A DNA stretch of 64,000 nucleotides from Mytilus edulis (GCF_963676685.1 NC_092357.1:69406971-69470970); one strand, 5' to 3'. Numbered from the stretch's first letter, positions 47,011-58,895 are shown. The notes: generated from the sequence alone by a model not told the origin. Program-made: numbers and translations.

Positions 47011-50000
47011 TATTAACAGTCTGTTTAATTGTGTGTTCTTTACATAATTAATGTAATACTTTGCCTGTAGAAAATAATAATTTAAAACTAAGTTATCAGA
47101 ATTCAATATACCAAAAATGGCCCTGTCTTTATTCAAAAATATTTTTACTCCAAACACTAAATACCACAAATAAGAACATTCTCTAAAATTGCTTCATTTT
47201 TATATATTCAAAAAATGTTTGCTCTATAGATTATATTTCTTTACAACTGGCATAATCATTAGTTAATGAAAGTTTATATTTTTCAAGGAGATAATTATGT
47301 GAGACTATTCTGTGTAACACTTTATATTGGAAAGCTTGTAGTTTGCTTTCTAAAGGACATTTAAAAGTTAGTGAATAAATATTGTTCCACTTTTCGTCAC
47401 TAATTTCTAAGTTAAAACTTTCTTCCCACCTTTGTTGTGAAAGGGGAGAAACACTTCCCCGATCGATAAAAAGTGAATATACATCTTTTGCGAATAATTT
47501 ACTAATAGGTATATTTTTATTCTCATGCTCAAAAACGAATCCAAAGGAGTTGCTGTCAGGTGACATGTGTTTTTGTAATAACAAATCTTTCTAGTCACGT
47601 GGTATAGCAAGTTAAATAGATAGAATGTCTACAAAAGTAACATACCGGTTATATTTTTTGTTAATAGCGTCATGATACAAAAATTCGCCTTTATCATCTA
47701 CAATATCATTAATGAACCTGATGCATTTCATGTATTAAGATCTGTAAAAAAATACTCGTTCTGTCAACTTTGATAAACGGATTGAACCGAATAAATTCTT
47801 TTCTAACATGAAATGCATTTAACGGGATGAAAATACCCTTGAAATGTTTCCAAGCAGATAACACTTCTATATTAAAAAAGAGGTGCTTTTAAATTTAAAA
47901 TCTCAAATTCACATCTGTTCATAAATTAATCATCTAAATCAAAAAGGGAGAAGAATGCTTTGTTTTCATTTGGAATCATGTTCTGACAAAAATCTGTTTA
48001 CCCACATTATACGAAAGGATAACCTGAATAACTTCCGATTTAACTTTCGGAGTACTACCATTCCATAAAAAGCTATCAATGTCCCGTTGTATTTAAGTGC
48101 ATAAGATTTTGGTACATGTGTAGATGAAATGACATGAATAAGCTTCGACATTTCAAGTGATTAAGAATAACGATTTTACCGACCAAGGAAAGGTTTCTGA
48201 TCCTCCACATTTTAAAAATTGATTCCATTTTTTCTATAGATATAGGAAGATGTGGTGTGAGTGCCAATGAGACAACTCTCCATACAAATAACAATTTAAA
48301 AAGTAAACCATAATAGGTTAAAGTACGGCCTTCAACACGGAGCCTTGGCTCACACCGAACAACAAGCTATAAAGGGCCCCAAAATTACTAGTGTAAAACC
48401 ATTCAAACGGGAAAACCAACGGTCTAATCTATATAAACAAAAAGAGAATGCATGAATCTAAATTAGACCAAACCATTTATTCAAAAGCGTTAAATTTTCA
48501 ACCTAAGGTTTTAAAACCATCTGTCCATTTAATATGAAGGGAACCTTTTTTGTTAAATTTACTTTTTCAAATCCATGTTGCTTCGGTTTTAGAAAAAAAT
48601 TACCTTTAACCTTGAACACTTCTGGAAATCATTAAAGGAATCTAATAAAATTTGCGCAGAAAATACATCTTTCAAAAAACAAGTGGTATGATCAGCAAAC
48701 TGTGAAATTATTATTTCAGTATCCCCAATTTTTATACCAGATATCTGATTGTTCTTACGAATACTAATTGCCAGTAGTCCAAAGGCCAAAATAAAGAGAG
48801 AAAAAAGAGGCAAAGGAAACCCTTGTCTAACACCTCTCTCAATTTTGAATGGACTAGAACTAAATCCATAATTAACGACAAGACTAGATATATTTGAGTA
48901 TAGAATTAAGACCCATTTCCGACACTTGCTACCAAAATTAAAACAAACCAATGCTTTTTTAATAAATTTCATTCTAGCGTATCAAAACCATTTCAAAATC
49001 GACTAGTATATAAGCCCTGGATATTTGTACTAAACAATATAATATGAGAAATAAGTCGTAGATTTTCAACAATATATCTACCAGCACCATATCCCGTCTG
49101 GTCCGAAACTATAAGTTTCGGAAGAAATAATTTCATTCTTTCCGCAATAACTTTGGCTAATAATTTGTAATCAAAATTTAAGAGAGAAAGAGGACGCCAG
49201 TTCGACAAGAGTGTTCTATCTTGATCTTTCTTTGGAATAAGAGTCAGAATACCCCGTCTTTGGTCTTTTGAGAGGGTTCCGGTCTCGAAGGAATATTCAT
49301 AGCTTTCTAAAACATATGTTTTATATCAATCCAGAACAATTTGTAAAACTCAGCGGTAAACCCATATGTACCAGGGCTTTTATTATTTTTAAATGATTTT
49401 AAAACTTTAACGCATTCAAATTCTGAAATATCTGCATTGCATGTATCCTTTTCCTGATCTGTAAGCTTAGGAATGAAATTTAAATCAAAAAAGTTAGAAA
49501 CACCTGAGTATTTATCAGGGTCTTCTTTTGATGAGTACGAATTTTCGTAAAAATGTCTATCTTTGTTAAGAATTTTTTCTTGTGAAAAAATATCAATGTC
49601 GTTTACAACTAATTTGTTAATTCATTTTTGTTTATAATTGCGTTTTTCTAATGATAAGAAATATTTGCTCTAAATCTTCTTTAACAATATCTAATTCAAT
49701 CAAAAGTGTATATATATATATCTTTATCTAAATACAATGTACAAGAGAGATTTTTCAGAATTTCGTCTCGTCGTTTTTTTTTAATTGAACTCTCTTTCCC
49801 TCAATTTAATGTTTTTATATTTGGAATATTTGACGGTTGCGCCCCTTACTTCACTTTTTATTATATTCCATTTCAAATTTGTATTTCTAAATTGTGATAT
49901 TTATTATTACATTCTGATAAAGTATTTTTGACTATATCCACATAATCTTTATCTGTCAATAAACCCGAGTTAAATTTTTAGAAACCGGGACCTCTCTCGC

Positions 50001-50700
50001 TAAAGTTTTCGCCTAACAGAGTCAATTTGATGAGACTGATCAGATTTTATAGACGGCACAATGGACGTTTTTGTAACACTGCTTGACAAAAAAAATCGAT
50101 TTCAACCAAAAATCTAAGCGACATTATATAAGAGGAGTTCTTTGACGCCAAGTATATAATCTATAATCAACATTTTGTGTCCTCCAAATATCACATAACT
50201 CAAACTCTTCTATAAAATCTTCTAATTTACTCGTATGTTTGACAGGTGTGTAATATTTTGAACCACCCATTTTGTCTTAAGATGGATTTAATATCGTATT
50301 AAAATCTCCACCCAAAATAAGATTTTGATCTAACTTTTCGGTTAATAAAATCTTGATTTTTTCAATATATCCAATTTGTTCATTTTCAAAATTTTTGGTG
50401 GGCGCATAATAATTTACAAAAACAAAATCTGTGTTATCAATTTCAACAGTTAGAATGAAATACCTTCCGTTTTCATCTGCTATAATTCTAAAAGCATGTA
50501 TAGTCTATTGAGCTGATGAACAAAATAGTAACACCTCTCGTTTCCCCCTGCGAAAAATATATCCACCTCATTCCATATAGATTATATGATTCAATACTGT
50601 GTGTTTCTTGCAAGAAAATGATGTCGCTTTGAAATTTTTTCAAGCAAAGAAACATGGATTTGCGTTTAAAACCATTTAAAACCATTTCCAAAGCTATTTA
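47003..50700 (-). pseudogene. L1-like LINE remnant (endonuclease to RT C-terminus)
   Basis: On the minus strand: endonuclease (SDIIFLQETHSIES near 50600; LGGDFNTILNPS near 50300), RT entry (NNKSPGTYGFTAEFYKLFW near 49380; NWRPLSLLNFDYKLLAKVIA at 49205), palm (IERGVRQGFPLPLFSL, QFADHTTCFL near 48690) and C-terminal region (RNLSLVGKIVILNHL, ESKLQAFQYKVLHRIVSHN, FLNKDRAIFGIL). The FADD motif reads FADH and frames are broken in many places. A SINE-like repeat interrupts it at 48239-48460. L1/Tx1-type by motif style. Confidence 0.9.
48239..48460 (+). repeat. SINE-like repeat A inserted in L1-like LINE
   Basis: GATGTGGTGTGAGTGCCAAT, TACGGCCTTCAACACGGAGC and AAGCTATAAAGGGCCCCAAA in order. LINE coding resumes on both sides. 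Confidence 0.9.
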
Positions 50701-50868
50701 CATTAATTAGTTATCAAAGGTACCAGGATTATAATTAAGAGGATGTCCAAGGAAAACTCAGGCAATGGTTGGCACATCATGGGACTCAGATTTCAATGAA
50801 ACTTTACATGAGGTCTATTTAAGACATGAAATGAAAAAAAAAAATGTCTGCGGAAAAAAATGTGCACG

Positions 50869-50882
50869 GTTGCCATGGCAAC
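50869..50882. promoter_or_regulatory. Perfect X-box palindrome (RFX-type site)
   Basis: GTTGCCATGGCAAC is a perfect 14-bp palindrome identical to the consensus bound by RFX factors. No promoter is identified beside it, so function is unproven. Confidence 0.45.
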
Positions 50883-51073
50883 ACGAGCATCATCATTTCG
50901 GCCGTAGAAACAGCCAAGAAAAACTGATTTTTACTACGTTTTCAATTCAACATTTCTTCTTAATCACAATTTAAAGAGCTTAACTATGTTGATACAAGAT
51001 AATATCCACCTTAGTGTACCTATTCCATAAATTACTTGTTATAATCAATATATTGACAAAGGAAAAAAAACAC

Positions 51074-51239
51074 CTAATAAGGACATCCAAAACACCAATT
51101 GTTCATTTTGCCAAAATCGGCCATTTTTGAAGTCTTCTCGAATTCCATCCATGGTAAATATTGGAAATGTACCATATAGAGCTAACAGATTATCATATTC
51201 TTTAATAAAAAGAACAAAAAATTTGGTGGGATCACATTC
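51074..51239 (-). CDS. Candidate exon, unknown protein (ECDPTKFFVLFIKEYD...)
   Basis: This 55-codon stretch follows an excellent acceptor (ttttttttagccttacag), starts in phase 0 and ends in phase 1 at G|gtgttt, a weaker donor. The peptide looks globular, with aromatic and charged residues mixed (FFVLFIKEYDNLLALYG, GRFWQNEQLVFWM). I do not recognise the family. The phase fits the acidic exon at 52778-52873. Confidence 0.45.
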
Positions 51240-51249
51240 CTGTAAGGCT

Positions 51250-52440
51250 AAAAAAAATCGGAACAGCATACCTCTCTCAGCTCAAAAAACTGCTTCAAAC
51301 TGTATTATTGCCAGATCAAACTTCTACACATGCATGCATATTTTTCTTTTAATAAAGTCAAATCTCATTATTCTTAATGAAAGGGGTATCAGTAACTAAA
51401 AAAATAATAACTGCTTTCCTGTTTAATACATTTTAACATTGGTGCAGCCTCAATTTCTCCATGGATAATATAAGATCACGATGCAAGATGATCATGTATT
51501 GAAATTACACACAAACTCACAAATAAGCAAATAGTGATGGCAATGATTTATTTTTATTCCAATAGATCAATCTAATATTTAAATAAGGATCAAGATAAGT
51601 TGAAAGAACACAATATTGCAAAAATTACAGAATAAAATAGGCAAGGAAAGTATCCGTGAACTTCACATTTATACCCGTTTCTAAGACCAATACCAACAAA
51701 TTCTATTTTCGTCAGCAATATTTATTGTATGTACATGCACTACAAATTTTTAAACTAAGAATTTAACCATGACCTCCTTAAACTTGCAGACAGGTGCAAG
51801 TATTTATTCCATGTTTCTTGTCTCTCAATTTACAACAATAAAAGTCTAAATGGTACCATAGTGCACAAGAAAACTTCCATTCAAAAAACTAATTTCTGAA
51901 ATATTTTTATTTTTATCATGTTTAGTAATTGAAACCTTGACCTTTTATTAAAACAAGCAAAGTAAGTGTACATTATAGGGTTTGACAGGAATATAAACTG
52001 TTGAAAACAATTTTTAACACCTTTACCCCTATCCGCCATCCCCAATAGTCTGGTTCTGGTAGCACCTCAGTTAAACCCCAATTCATTGCTATGATTCATG
52101 CAAATACATATATATATATATATTAGAATTTTGTGTCATGGACTTTTAAATCTTGAACCATGATGGCTACATAAAAATTATGAAGCAGAAACAAACTGTA
52201 AATCTAAAGGAATATCACAATAGGTTGGTCAAAACATTGCAATAAATATTTTAGTTCCAGCATAAAAGAACAAGAGTGCACACACTGAAATGTCTCGCCT
52301 TCTTTATTGCTAGATGTATATTTAACTAAGTAAAGTCAATTATCTCCCTTAAAATAGTTCCATCCTTAAATATTTTCCTTTGTCCACATCTTTAGAAAAA
52401 TATTTCTCCTCACTAGTGAAAAATCTGTTCACGGCAAATG
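51250..52440. other. No gene seen
   Basis: AT-rich, non-repetitive by eye, lying between two candidate exons. If those belong to one transcript this is intron. Confidence 0.5.
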
Positions 52441-52459
52441 ATTAGTCGAAATTTGATTA

Positions 52460-52508
52460 TGACGTCAAAATGTTTTGTTTTCTTCTCCATTTTCCTATTG
52501 TGACGTCA
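52460..52508. promoter_or_regulatory. Two CRE palindromes (TGACGTCA)
   Basis: TGACGTCA at 52460-52467 and 52501-52508, 41 bp apart, upstream of the long hairpin at 52649-52716. Confidence 0.4.
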
Positions 52509-52648
52509 TGAAAAAAGGCGACCTTGCCTGATGACATCGCATATAAAGAACACAATTTTCTGAAAATCTTTGAAAAAGAACGATAAAAAGCATTAGAGAA
52601 ACAGATTCCGACACTATAACTCATGTATAACGATATTTCTCCACTCTC

Positions 52649-52716
52649 GACAGTTAAATTTTATTATTTAAAGGGCTCGGCAAGCCTTGCGCTTTAAATA
52701 ATAAAATTTAACTGTC
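52649..52716. repeat. Perfect 25-bp inverted repeat with 18-nt loop
   Basis: GACAGTTAAATTTTATTATT-TAAAG pairs exactly with its inverse at 52692-52716. The loop contains GGCT...AGCC. Pairing extends imperfectly outward (CACTC / GAGTG). Confidence 0.95.
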
Positions 52717-52777
52717 TCGAGTGAAGAATTATCATAGTACACTTGTTTTAGTGTAAGAATCTATATGTATCTGTTAC

Positions 52778-52873
52778 CTCATTCATCTGTTCATGACTAG
52801 CAGCATTTTCCTCTGTGTTCTCCTCATTTATTTCCTCTATATTGTCTTCAACATCTCCTGTTTCATTTCTTTC
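52778..52873 (-). CDS. Candidate internal exon, acidic linker, unknown protein
   Basis: Exactly 32 codons lie between a strong acceptor (tatttttacag) and a donor GAG|gtaaca, phase 0 to phase 0. The peptide is very acidic and Asn/Glu-rich (GDVEDNIEEINEENTEENAA), consistent with a disordered linker. It is compatible with exons at 55832-55945 and 51074-51239. No homology is recognised. Confidence 0.42.
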
Positions 52874-53282
52874 CTGTAAAAATATACTAATTATAAACAC
52901 ATATTTCCAATATTGTTATATAAAATTGATATAGGTGACAACAGTTAAGAAAGTAAATTTTACATAACTCAGTTTTAAACATGTAAAATTTACCTTAGTA
53001 AGTTAAAGGATCTTTGAGCAAACTTTGGACTTTTAAAGCTTATATATTATTACTTAGTTCAACATTCATGTAAATGTACATTTGAGGAGTCCAAAAGGGA
53101 GATGAACTTAAAACATACAAACTTGCTGCATTTTGTAAAAACCTTTCCTAATTCAGTCTGTTGTTTTCGTGTGTTGGTGTAGTTAATATGTGTTTTTCAT
53201 TTTTATTTTGTATACGTTATAATAAGGTTGTTGTTTTCCTGGCTTGAAAAAGATTTTTACTGGCCATTTTGGGGTCCTTTAC

Positions 53283-53345
53283 AGCTGATTTGATAAAAGT
53301 ACACCAGACGCGCGTTTCGTCTACACAAGACTCATCAGTGATTTG
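53283..53345 (-). repeat. SINE-like repeat B fragment (inverted)
   Basis: GTACACCAGACGCGCGTTTC followed by GTCTACACAAGACTCATCAG. Confidence 0.8.
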
Positions 53346-53349
53346 GTTT

Positions 53350-54460
53350 TGTCAATCTATCAACCCCAAATGTTTCCTTATTATAAACATGATATATGCT
53401 TGTTATTAAAAGTTTAAAAAAAACCTTAAATCAAACCTACCAGGATAATTTGTGTTTCTCGTTAAACACTAGATATCTGTATCTATCAGTTAATGATTTA
53501 TTAATTTTATATTCGGATCGATTTGATTTTAATAGATATAATGTATTTCATCCCCGCAAAAACAACATAGCGTAAGAATGAAAAACGTTTCCAGTATTAT
53601 AAATTATTTACCAGTGTTTTCCTCATAAAGATTTCGAGATGGAAAGTATTTTGTTTAAATAGAAAAAAGGGATATGTCACCGGCCTTCCAAAAAAGTTGT
53701 GAGTTATTTGGATGTTTTTTCTCGTTCGTTTTGTAGAAGAGTTGACTTTCATCAGATCATTGCATGTCATAGTGAATTTTTCGAAGCTGGTTCACTATTT
53801 GAAAAAAAATCGCAAATTAGACGTTTAAAACAAACGTTTAAATTTTCAAGAATAGCAACTATACACACCTACTTTATTGATCTCCCTTATGTATCATTAG
53901 CAGATCTCATAATATTGTTGCCGTAAAACACATTGCTTTCATATACGCCTTCCGTCGGAATGAAAAATTGTTCGAAATAAACGTTTACCTAACGCTTAAG
54001 AAAGGAAAGTTTGTGTTTGCACTCTCCCTGTAATTACCAAAACCAGAAAATAAAAACAGTCGGGACACTTAGCGAACTCCATAATATTATAGAATTGGCT
54101 AAATTCGACTGCTTTATGAAAATCCATTTGATATTAGATAATATTTCCAGTTAGATTCTGCGAGCCCATAATTTTGAATATTATCAAATTTCATAATTAT
54201 GTATGAAAAAATATAAATTTAATGTGTCCGAAAAACAATATTTTGGGCACAGCTAACAAGTTCCGTAATTTATTAATCTTAAAATGCGATCTTTATGATC
54301 ATCTATTGATTATATTCATCCAGCAATCGTTTCCTGCCCCACCTCTTACTTATAAATGCTTACGTCTTAACCGTCTTTTATCTGGAACAGTGTTTTGTAC
54401 AAGAAAGACAACTTGTGTCGTCTTATAAGCCATATTTTTGTAAAATGTCTTATCATTCCT
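53350..54460. other. No gene seen
   Basis: No motif or repeat recognised. A 75-codon frame at 53699 has no supporting features. Confidence 0.55.
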
Positions 54461-54685
54461 TAATGCCCGCGTCACACTGTCCCGATTTTTATATACGATG
54501 GACACCCGAATGCGAAAATTGTAAGTTCGTACGAAGTTGGTCCCGATCTCGTTAAAATACCAAAAAGTGACCGAAGCAAGTACGATGAATAACGAAGTCT
54601 ATACGATGGTGCCGAAATTATATACGATAGCAAAAGATGGACATACGAAGATTAACCGAAGACTGGTATTTAAGCTTCGTATCTC

Positions 54686-54752
54686 AGCCGAAGCCTACAC
54701 GATGGATCACGAAGGCTACACGATGGATTACGAAGGCTACACGATGGATAAC
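54686..54752. repeat. 21-bp tandem repeat, three units, in transposon subterminal region
   Basis: GAAGGCTACACGATGGATTAC repeats three times with one- or two-base changes. The open frame here comes from the repeat. Confidence 0.9.
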
Positions 54753-55831
54753 GATGATGGCGCGATGGCCATACGATGTCTAAAAGATACGAACAGAATT
54801 TCGACAATATATCGTTTCTTTACAAGTCTGCCATGCATGGCGGGAAATCGATCTTTTTGTCTTATTCTTATAAAACTTAGTTTATTATCCCCTCGCCTAC
54901 TACATTTAAGTTGCGTGTAGATAAAATTTTTATGGACACTCTAAAACCAAAATGCTCAAAACTTGGTATGGTGTTACTCGTTAAGAATATCTTAAGCGCT
55001 ATTGACTTTAAAGTTCAAAGGTCAAGGTCACAGTGGCAGTTCTAATACAAGGCAATATCACCCTTGTGGACACTCTAAAACCAATATGCTTCAACAGATT
55101 TTAACCACATTTGGTATATTGTTCCTCCTTGTAATGATCTGACATTTTTTACGTTCAAGGCCAAAGGTCAAGGTCATGCAGATGGACTTGTTTTTTTCTC
55201 CTTGAAATAGCATAATACACAGGAAATTGGTTGCTCATTTTTTTAACTGCTGGTTCTAAAGACAATATTAAAGGTATTTCCAGTTACTGAATGTTTTGGA
55301 TGATTTCCAAAAAAAAAATAGTTTATGTATCAAATATGCATATTCAGTTTACCACTTTCTGCATGTGTCATATACAAATATAGTGTCCATATTTGTCCCC
55401 AATATGTTACATACGAGGGGATGCCAAGCTCGGCATTGCCTTGTTTGAACTGTAAAATGTGTGCACTAGTCTGAATAATCACCCATAATTATGCCTATGT
55501 TTACTGATCTATCTTAAAGGTAAGGTAATGGGTTCGTTGATCCCTTTTATTAAAAAAGAGCTCTTTCCAGGAAAATATCATAATAATATAGACAAAAGGA
55601 AGAATGTGGGGAAAGCAACAAATGCAGCAAAATATGACATATAGAAAACAAAATGGTTATGGAGTAAACATTCGTGTGACAACAACTCAGACGATACATA
55701 AAAAAATCAGAATAATGAAGAAAAAGTTGGTTTCCCTATATACGTGTACCTGCAGTGTTGGTGTACGAGGCGCGTTTATGATTTTCATTATGTTACTTGA
55801 TATGAAAAATTGACAAAAAATAATATTTTAC

Positions 55832-55945
55832 TTGTAAAAGTAAATCCTGAGCCTGTAATAGCTGCTCTTCTTGTTCCATTTGAATTAATAGAAACAACGC
55901 TGTCGCCTTTCTTGTTCTCATAGAATCATATGATATTAGTTCCAT
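55832..55945 (-). CDS. Candidate 5' exon, unknown protein (MELISYDSM...)
   Basis: An open 38-codon stretch starts at an ATG with an in-frame stop just upstream and ends in phase 0 at CAA|gtaaaa. It encodes a Leu/Gln/Glu-rich, probably helical N-terminus (ALFLLIQMEQEEQLLQAQ). The style resembles N-termini of PIF/Harbinger transposases, but no domain is visible. It lies inside a TIR-bounded element (54464-56527), so it may be the first exon of that element's transposase or an exon caught by it. Two downstream exons in compatible phase lie outside the element. Confidence 0.4.
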
Positions 55946-56601
55946 GTTTTGTGAACGTCTTTCTTAACTGTCGTATTAGACCGACCAGTGCATATCGCGC
56001 ATGGCACTTTAAATGCATTTTAGCGCGACAATTAACTTACATTTAGCTGGATTTATTGCCGTCGTAGTTCCATCTTGTCGCCGTCGTACTTTTATTCGAT
56101 GGCAACACGAAGGGATTACGAGGTCTTCACGAAGTCGTGTTGCCATCATAAGACCTTCGGGTATCTTCGGGATTCATTCGTGTAGACGCCGTAATGTCAA
56201 AACTGTCCGATGGTAACGATTGAAACACGAATGCAATACGATGTGCAAAGATGCATTCCCGGTGACATTACGATAGTGAGGATGGTGATACGAACTCAAT
56301 ACGAACCCTCAACATCGGACGCACCTTCGGGGATTTTTTAACATGTTAAAAAATTTAGAACCCTTCCCGAAGTTGTCCCCGAAGGCTAGAAAAAGTGGCC
56401 GATGGTTCTACGATGGTTAAAGATGGAACTACGAATAGCCCGATCTGGATACGATCAGTCCCGATTTTGAAAATTTCCATTATCGTATTACCATCGGCGA
56501 AAAAATCGGGACAGTGTGACGCGGGCATTAACAATGAATAAATCGTCTTGTAGAAAATAAATGTAGAAAATACGTGTATCAGGTGACCTCGTTTACAATA
56601 C

Positions 56602-57030
56602 ATATAAAAAAGAAGATGTGGTATGATTGCCAATGAGACAACTATCCACAAAAGACCAAAATGACACAGACATTAACAACTATAGGTCACCGTACGGCCT
56701 TCAACAATGAGCAAAGCCCATAGCATAGTCAGCTATAATAGGCCTCGATAAGACAATGTAAAACAATTCAAACGAGAAAACTAACGGCCTTATTTATGTA
56801 AAAAAATTAACGAAAAACAAATATGTAACACATAAACAAACAAACGTAAACCCCCGAATTACAGGCTCCTGACTTGGGACAGGCACATACATAAATAATG
56901 TTGCAGGGTTAAACATGTTAGCGGGATCCCAACCCTCCCCTAACCTGGGACAGTGGTATAACAGTACAATATAAGAACGAACAATACAAATCAGTTGACA
57001 AAGGTTTAACTCATCAGATGGACAAACATA
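56602..57030 (+). repeat. SINE-like repeat A, longest copy
   Basis: From GATGTGGTATGATTGCCAAT through AACTATAGGTCACCGTACGG, CAGGCTCCTGACTTGGGACA and CCAACCCTCCCCTAACCTGG to CTCATCAGATGGACAAA. It also holds the 3' extension seen in the copy at 4660-4760 (inverted). Confidence 0.92.
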
Positions 57031-57805
57031 CAAGTTGATACGCTTGTTTTATCAGGGGCAACTGTTATGTAAAAAAGTACTTATCCTTCAGAGTTGTTTT
57101 AAAATTATAAATGACTATATACACATAAGGTTTGACTTGACGAAATTTAATTAATGGTTAGATTCACAACATCGATCAGCCAAGTCATTACATGGCCTTG
57201 TTGTTGTTTGAAATTCAGTTTATATTGCAGACCGTTTCAATGCTACTTATGCGTGAGTGTATATCGGGTAGGGTGGGTAGTTCGATTTAGAAAAAGAAAA
57301 AAAGAAAAAGAACAACAAACTATTCCGTTAGTTTTAATAACTAAAATTAATCCATATATACGAAAAAATATAGAAACGTATAATGAAACACTGGCATTGA
57401 TTACAGTTTGACGAAGATTGTGTACAGATATTCAATACAGCACCAAAAGTTGCGTATAGCAAACATAAAAGTATTGGAGATATGGTTAGCAGATCAAAGT
57501 AAAACACTTTAACATCAAATTGACAGTTGGACACCTGATGATGGCAGATCTGTCAAAATAACTAGATCTATTGAAGACGACTTAAAATATAAATATATCA
57601 ATATATATATATATATATATGAATAATTTTCAAATTTGATTATATTCAAATAATGCATCTTAAAATGACCATCCCAAGCTTAACTGCCGAAACACTAATG
57701 GCGTCGGGTCCTATCATGAAATATGGGATGCGTAGTTGCATGTGTGTTTTATTATAAGAAAAAGTAAAATCTAAAAATGACACCGGCTAACTTATAGATA
57801 ATTAA

Positions 57806-58092
57806 GATATAAGATAATGTGGTATGAGTGCCAATTAGACAACTAGCCACCCAAGTCACAATTTGTAAAAAGTAAACCATTGAAGGTCAAAGTATAGCCC
57901 TTTTAACATTTATTTGATTCGAGCGTCACTGATGAGTCTTTTGTAGACGAAATGAGCGTCTGGCGTATATATAAAATTTTGATTCTGGTATCTATGATGA
58001 ATTTATCTGCAATACAGATTAAAGGGCCCCTAACATGACCAATGTTAAATCTTTTAAAAAACAAAGGTCTTATCTTTATACAAAACGAGAAA
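57806..58092 (+). repeat. SINE-like repeat A interrupted by repeat B
   Basis: The A sequence (AATGTGGTATGAGTGCCAAT, AGGTCAAAGTATAGCCCTTT) breaks near 57905 and resumes near 58020 (AAAGGGCCCCTAACATGACC). Between lies a B copy with GAGCGTCACTGATGAGTCTT and AAATGAGCGTCTGGCG. Confidence 0.88.
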
Positions 58093-58349
58093 CAACAAAC
58101 TCTTACGAAAAACATTTGACTCTCTTTATATATGACTATAGGTGTAAATTTTTGTTCGCGTCACGCTTGAGCGCATTTGTCTTACTTTTGATTCGTCACT
58201 GTTTTGCTGAAAGACAGACAGAAGCACGGACGGACATAGTTGTACGAGTGTGTGTCCCGACTAAGATGAGTATAAAGTAATCTCATCTCGTTTGTTGATT
58301 CATTATTTCTGAATATTTAAAATATGAGGAAATTGAAATAATAGTTTTA

Positions 58350-58895
58350 GTCAGCACTTCGGTGTTGACATAAACATCAATTATGTGGTCATTTTTTATA
58401 AATTTCCTGTTTACAAAACTTTGAATTTTTCGAAAAACTAAGGATTTTCTTGTTCCGGGAATAGATTACCTTAGCCGGAATTTTGAATCCTCACTGATGA
58501 GTCTTATGTAGACGAAAAGCGCGTCTGGCATACTAAATTATAATCCTGGTACTTTTGTCAATGCCACTGCTGGTGGACATTTCGTCCCAGAGGGTATCAC
58601 CAGCCCAGTAGTCAGCACTTCGGTGTTGACATGAATATCTATTATGTGGTCATTTAAATTTTCTGTTTACAAAACTTTGAATTTTTCGAAAAACTAAGGA
58701 TTTTCTTGTTCCAGTAAAGATTACCTTAGCCGTATTTGGCACAACTTTTTGGAATTTTGAATTCTCAATGCTCTTTAACTTTGTACTTGTTTGGCTTTAT
58801 AACTTTTTTGATATAAGCGTCACTGATGAGTCTTATGCAGACGAAACGCGCGTTTGGCGTACTTAATTATAATCCTGGTACTTTTGATAACTAAT
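58350..58895 (+). repeat. Two SINE-like repeat B copies in tandem
   Basis: Each copy starts TCAGCACTTCGGTGTTGACA and ends TAATCCTGGTACTTTTG. Copy 1 (58351-58555) lacks the GGCACAACTTTTTGGAATTT to CTTTATAACTTTTTTGATAT segment of copy 2 (58612-58892). The linker CCAGAGGGTATCACCAGCCC is the family's 5' extension. Confidence 0.88.

Larger units (their letters stand above)
54464..56527. mobile_element. 2.06-kb DNA transposon with TGCCCGCGTCACACTGTCCC ends, TTAA flanks
   Basis: The left end TGCCCGCGTCACACTGTCCC-GATTTTT is the exact inverse of the right end over 27 bp. Both sides are flanked by TTAA, the piggyBac target signature, although a palindromic TTA/TAA makes a Harbinger-type 3-bp target possible. 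Subterminal regions (54490-54800 and 56080-56500) are packed with ACGATGG, ACGAAG and their inverses. It contains a candidate exon (55832-55945) and two AAAGGTCAAGGTCA copies. No complete transposase. Confidence 0.87.

Noticed and set aside
48076..48294. 72-codon minus-strand frame
   Set aside because: Chimera of a SINE-like repeat and the L1-like LINE, not a gene.
54537..54920. 127-codon plus-strand frame
   Set aside because: Generated by the ACGATGG and 21-bp repeats of the TTAA element; repetitive YTMD-type peptide only.
55604..55813. 69-codon plus-strand frame in the TTAA element
   Set aside because: No homology and opposite in strand to the better supported candidate exon nearby.
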